Assembly (NCBI GenBank): GCA_965198185.1
Contig: CBDAOU010000001.1
Span: 186,001 to 250,000, forward strand
DNA length: 64,000 nucleotides
Direction of reading: 5' to 3'
Source of the DNA: JAJECS01 sp965198185
Lineage (GTDB): Bacteria > Chloroflexota > UBA11872
Position 1 is the first letter of the stretch. Every line of letters begins with the position of its first letter. Positions 61,584 to 64,000 of this stretch are shown here, piece after piece. The notes under the pieces were generated by a model that was not told where the DNA came from, ran no database searches, and saw only the letters and a program-made list of their open reading frames with translations. The translations under genes and the position numbers were made by a program.

Positions 61584-62594
61584 CTAGAGCGACTTGATAT
61601 AGGCCACGATCGCCAGCAGCTCTTCTTGCGAGAGCAGCGTGTCGAGGTCGGCCTGCATCAGGCCCGGCTCGTAACCCTCAACGACTTCGGCGTTGGGGTC
61701 CACGATCGCCCGCAGCAGATAGGCGTCGTCGGCGATGACCGTTGAGCCATCGGCCAGCGTGACCTGGCTGAGGTAAACGCCCTGCCAGGTGGGTCCGATG
61801 CCGTCGGACCCGTCGCTGCTGTGACACGCCTCGCAGCCAATGGCGCGGACCAGCGTCGCGCCCAGGGCAGGATCGACTGGCTCCGGTGTGGGCGTTGGCT
61901 CCGGTGTGGGTGTTGGCGTGGGTTGCGGCACAGGTGTCGGCGTCGGCTGTGGCGTCGGCGTAGGCGCCGGCACTGGCGTGGGTGTCGGTTGCGGAATTGG
62001 CGTGGGTTCCGGCGAGGGAGTCGGCGTAGGGCCTGAGGTTGGAGTGGGTGGCGGGGTTGTGGTGGGTTCCGGCGCGGGTGTCGGCTCTGGCGTGGGCGAC
62101 GGCGCCGGCGCAGGCGTCGGTTCTGGCGTCGGAGCGGGCTGCGGCGTCGCTGTCGGTTCCAGCGTGGGCGTCGGTGTGGCCTCAGCCGTCGGCGTGGGAT
62201 TTGAGGGCGCGGGCGTGGACTCAGGCGTCGGTGGCGGCTCCGGAGAAGGCGTGGGCTCTGGAGGCGGCGTGACCGTCGCCGTGGGTTCCGGCGATGCAGT
62301 CGGCGTGGGCTCTCGCGTAGGCGTGGACGCTGGTGCAGGCGCGGGCTCGAACGTAGCTGTAGGTGCAAGCCTCGTCACAGTCGCCGGCGTTGACGCAGGC
62401 GTGGGCGCAAGAGTGGGAGACGACGCCGGCGGCGTGACCGCTGCAGGTGGCGCCGAGGCTTCCCCACATGCCAGGCAGAGAAAGCCGAGTGCGACGATCA
62501 GCCCTGCTATCCGGGATCTGCTGAAGGGACCATTCGATTCGCGCCTCGGGGCAAGCCGACGACCGCTTTCGTGTCTACACACGCGTGAGTTCAA
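61584..62594 (-). CDS. Lipid-anchored cytochrome c with long Pro/Thr/Glu tether
   Basis: 336 residues. Signal region and lipobox LCLAC (Cys43), about 190 residues of Pro/Thr/Glu/Ala repeats (EPTPTPxP type), then a compact cytochrome c domain of the kind fused to cytochrome oxidase subunit II: ATLVRAIGCEACHSSDGSDG (Cys254, Cys257, His258), GPTWQGVYLSQVTLADGS, and axial Met313 in GYEPGLMQ. Likely an electron carrier docked on the outer face. Start is uncertain (TTG 62594 or GTG 62582). Divergent from the acyltransferase, convergent with the MocA-type gene. Confidence 0.85.
   Translation of the reverse strand: MNSRVCRHESGRRLAPRRESNGPFSRSRIAGLIVALGFLCLACGEASAPPAAVTPPASSPTLAPTPASTPATVTRLAPTATFEPAPAPASTPTREPTPTASPEPTATVTPPPEPTPSPEPPPTPESTPAPSNPTPTAEATPTPTLEPTATPQPAPTPEPTPAPAPSPTPEPTPAPEPTTTPPPTPTSGPTPTPSPEPTPIPQPTPTPVPAPTPTPQPTPTPVPQPTPTPTPEPTPTPEPVDPALGATLVRAIGCEACHSSDGSDGIGPTWQGVYLSQVTLADGSTVIADDAYLLRAIVDPNAEVVEGYEPGLMQADLDTLLSQEELLAIVAYIKSL
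61870..62420 (-). repeat. Pro/Thr/Glu coding repeat (tether of the cytochrome c gene)
   Basis: In-frame, irregular repeat of 6- to 30-nt units rich in CCGACGCC- and GAACCCACG-like codons, encoding PEPTPTPQP-type sequence for about 180 residues. Same tether style as the selenoprotein at 59330 and the cytochrome at 57914, so these lipoproteins likely stand at comparable depth in the same envelope space. Confidence 0.8.
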
Positions 62595-62896
62595 ACAAGG
62601 CGCTCATTACCCGCATTCAGGGAAACCGTGGCCGGGCCAATGCGAGTTTGTCCTGCCTTCTCATCGCGCGGCGCATACGCGTGAGAGTATCGCGCGGCGG
62701 CCGCTTGACGCGCGGAAATTTGCTGCCGCACGCCATCGGAACGACGGGATTTCCTAATCACTCCCGAACCGCGTCCGTCGCGCACCAGGCGGCTCACACA
62801 AGTCTTCGGCACGAACCTCACGGCGGTGGGTGCGGGGGACTGGTAGATTCTGCCGTTGCCGTACATGAGTGCCAGTGGCAGGCAGCAGAGGTCGTT

Positions 62897-63862
62897 GTGG
62901 TCGTGCCGGGACAGTCTCCGCATCGGAATCTGGCGGTCGTCACTCGCAGCATCCTCGGTCACGCCGTGCAACTGATCGGGGCGGTCGTGTCCTATTCGGC
63001 GACGGCGCTCCTGCTCGCGGTCACATTGCTCCTGGGGATTCTGCCCGCGCGCCTTGTTGATGCGGCCGCCGCCTGGCTGGGACGCCGCGTGTACGCCTGG
63101 GGCGGGCGTCGATCGCGCCAGCTGCGCGCCAATCTGTCGGTGGCCATGGGGCCGTCGGCCTCGGCACAAGAAGTGAACGCCACGGCCGCGGATGTCTACG
63201 CCAGCTACGGTCGCTACCTGACGGAATACTTCACGATGATCTGGCCCGATTGGTGGCGTCGCCACCGCCGCGTCGAGATCGATTCGTCAGAGCTGGCGGC
63301 GGCGCTGGAGGCCGGCCGGGGCGCCATCATCGTGAGCATGCATGCCGCCAACTTCGAGATCGCCGCTCGCGAGTTGCGTCGGCGGCACGCGCCCATCTCG
63401 TCCGCCGGTGAACGGCTCCGGCCGCACTGGCTGGGGCGTGTGTTCGCCATGATCCGTCGACGGGCGCGGATCGAGGTGCACGACGAACGCCAGGCCGCGC
63501 GCCCATTGCTGCGCGCGCTGCGCCGCAACGAGGCCGTTGGGCTGGCCGCGGATCGCGTCATCATCGGCGACGGCGTACCCGTGCAGCTCTGCGGCGAGAC
63601 GGCCATCCTCCCCAAAGGCCCCGCGATGCTGGCCATCATGAGCGGCGCGCCGCTCATGCCCGCCTTTGCCCGGCGCTTGCCCGACGGGCGCGTCCAGGGC
63701 TACTTCGGACGCGCCATCGACCTGCGCGACCTCGACCGCTCCAACGCCGGCCTCCAAGAAGGCGTGCAACGCATGGCGGATGTGCTGACGGAGATGATCG
63801 GATTCGGCTACCGCAGTTGGTACGCCCTGCACCCGGTGTGGCCAACGGCGCGGGTGCCGTAG
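62897..63862 (+). CDS. LpxL/HtrB-like acyltransferase (lauroyl/phosphatidylinositol mannoside type)
   Basis: About 321 residues. An N-terminal membrane helix (about 25-45, SATALLLAVTLLLGILPA) is followed by the acyltransferase domain. The catalytic HX4E motif reads SMHAANFEIA, then AVGLAADRVI, and AILPKGPAMLAIMSGAPLMP matches the LpxL/PatA family. In bacteria without lipid A such enzymes acylate other glycolipids. Start GTG at 62897 follows AGAGG; upstream frame to 62585 runs across the divergent gene's promoter and is not coding. Confidence 0.85.
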   Translation: MVVPGQSPHRNLAVVTRSILGHAVQLIGAVVSYSATALLLAVTLLLGILPARLVDAAAAWLGRRVYAWGGRRSRQLRANLSVAMGPSASAQEVNATAADVYASYGRYLTEYFTMIWPDWWRRHRRVEIDSSELAAALEAGRGAIIVSMHAANFEIAARELRRRHAPISSAGERLRPHWLGRVFAMIRRRARIEVHDERQAARPLLRALRRNEAVGLAADRVIIGDGVPVQLCGETAILPKGPAMLAIMSGAPLMPAFARRLPDGRVQGYFGRAIDLRDLDRSNAGLQEGVQRMADVLTEMIGFGYRSWYALHPVWPTARVP

Positions 63863-63898
63863 CGCCCCGCCACGCCTAACTGAGGTTTGAGGGCCGTA

Positions 63899-63921
63899 GG
63901 GGCGGGTTTGAAACCCGCCCC
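63899..63921. repeat. Palindrome GGGGCGGGTTT-G-AAACCCGCCCC
   Basis: Eleven-bp perfect arms, 37 nt after the acyltransferase stop and followed by CTTGTATGTT. Its core resembles the palindrome at 31700, so both may be members of a dispersed intergenic repeat; it may also end the acyltransferase transcript. Beyond it to the window end nothing coding is visible. Confidence 0.55.
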
Positions 63922-64000
63922 TTGTATGTTGCAAGTCCCCTCGGATCGTCCGTGGGGAAGCACCGGGCCGGGACAGACCGTCCGCCCCTGGGTCCCAAGA

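Noticed and set aside
61870..62420. Non-coding minisatellite in the Pro/Thr-rich region
   Set aside because: It is in frame with a lipoprotein signal before it and a cytochrome c domain after it, so it is a coding tether.
62585..62896. N-terminal extension of the acyltransferase
   Set aside because: Sequence is basic and low-complexity across the divergent promoter region; GTG at 62897 follows AGAGG just before the membrane helix.

Overview
This 64 kb window is high-GC, gene-dense DNA from a bacterium that I place in the Chloroflexota, possibly the Dehalococcoidia/SAR202 side. The reasons are two Tat/lipoprotein peptide-type substrate-binding proteins with long Val/Glu/Lys repeat tracts behind the lipidated Cys, a DUF951 protein, a DUF4349 lipoprotein carrying the same repeat, and lipoproteins with long Pro/Thr tethers. 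The placement is inferred from gene content; there is no rRNA in the window. I see no phage or IS element and no CRISPR array.

Layout. 1-3.4 kb: end of a Kbl/BioF-type ligase, pheA, DUF951-pyrF, a small LysM protein, tRNA-Leu and tRNA-Trp. 3.7-11.1 kb: a catabolic-looking block with a frameshifted beta-rich protein, two paralogous family-10-like glycosidase-type proteins, an Eis-like acetyltransferase and a sulfatase. 11.2-16 kb: a membrane protein, a CYTH-CHAD protein and two overlapping thymidylate-kinase-like genes. 16.4-26.5 kb: a sugar isomerase-like TIM barrel, two paralogous substrate-binding lipoproteins without permeases, a small lipoprotein, a sialidase-like BNR protein and a GH20 hexosaminidase. 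26.7-32.2 kb: tRNA-Asn, rtcB-archease (RNA repair), a split moeA, tRNA-Val, and a Doc toxin with its antitoxin. 32-41.4 kb: DapA-like aldolase, aldo/keto reductase, SDR, metallophosphoesterase, accD-accA, comF, split clpC and a Flp-pilin-like peptide. 41.8-50.1 kb: moaC-gyrA, a DUF4349 lipoprotein, a three-gene ABC-2 exporter and an NHL protein. 50.3-57.8 kb: small membrane proteins, an L,D-transpeptidase, tungsten-type aldehyde:ferredoxin oxidoreductase with a MoaD-like partner, SMP-30 and acs. 57.9-64 kb: a redox lipoprotein cluster (two monohaem cytochromes c and two tandem peroxiredoxin-like lipoproteins), a Gfo/Idh/MocA dehydrogenase and a lipid A-type acyltransferase.

The most exciting feature is the tandem peroxiredoxin pair (58553-59230 and 59330-60431). 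Both are interrupted by an in-frame UGA at the first position of a UxxC redox motif. Both continue in frame for about 110 codons, with mostly synonymous or conservative divergence between the copies. Both have an identical GUG-loop hairpin about 15 nt after the UGA that fits a bacterial SECIS element. I read them as two new selenocysteine-containing, lipid-anchored peroxiredoxins beside anchored c-type cytochromes.

A second general observation is a cluster of apparent single-base frameshifts (near 4120, 29563, 32232, 38678, 39900 and 59480). They include the housekeeping genes clpC and moeA, which suggests residual assembly indels rather than true pseudogenes. Split genes are therefore annotated as single loci.
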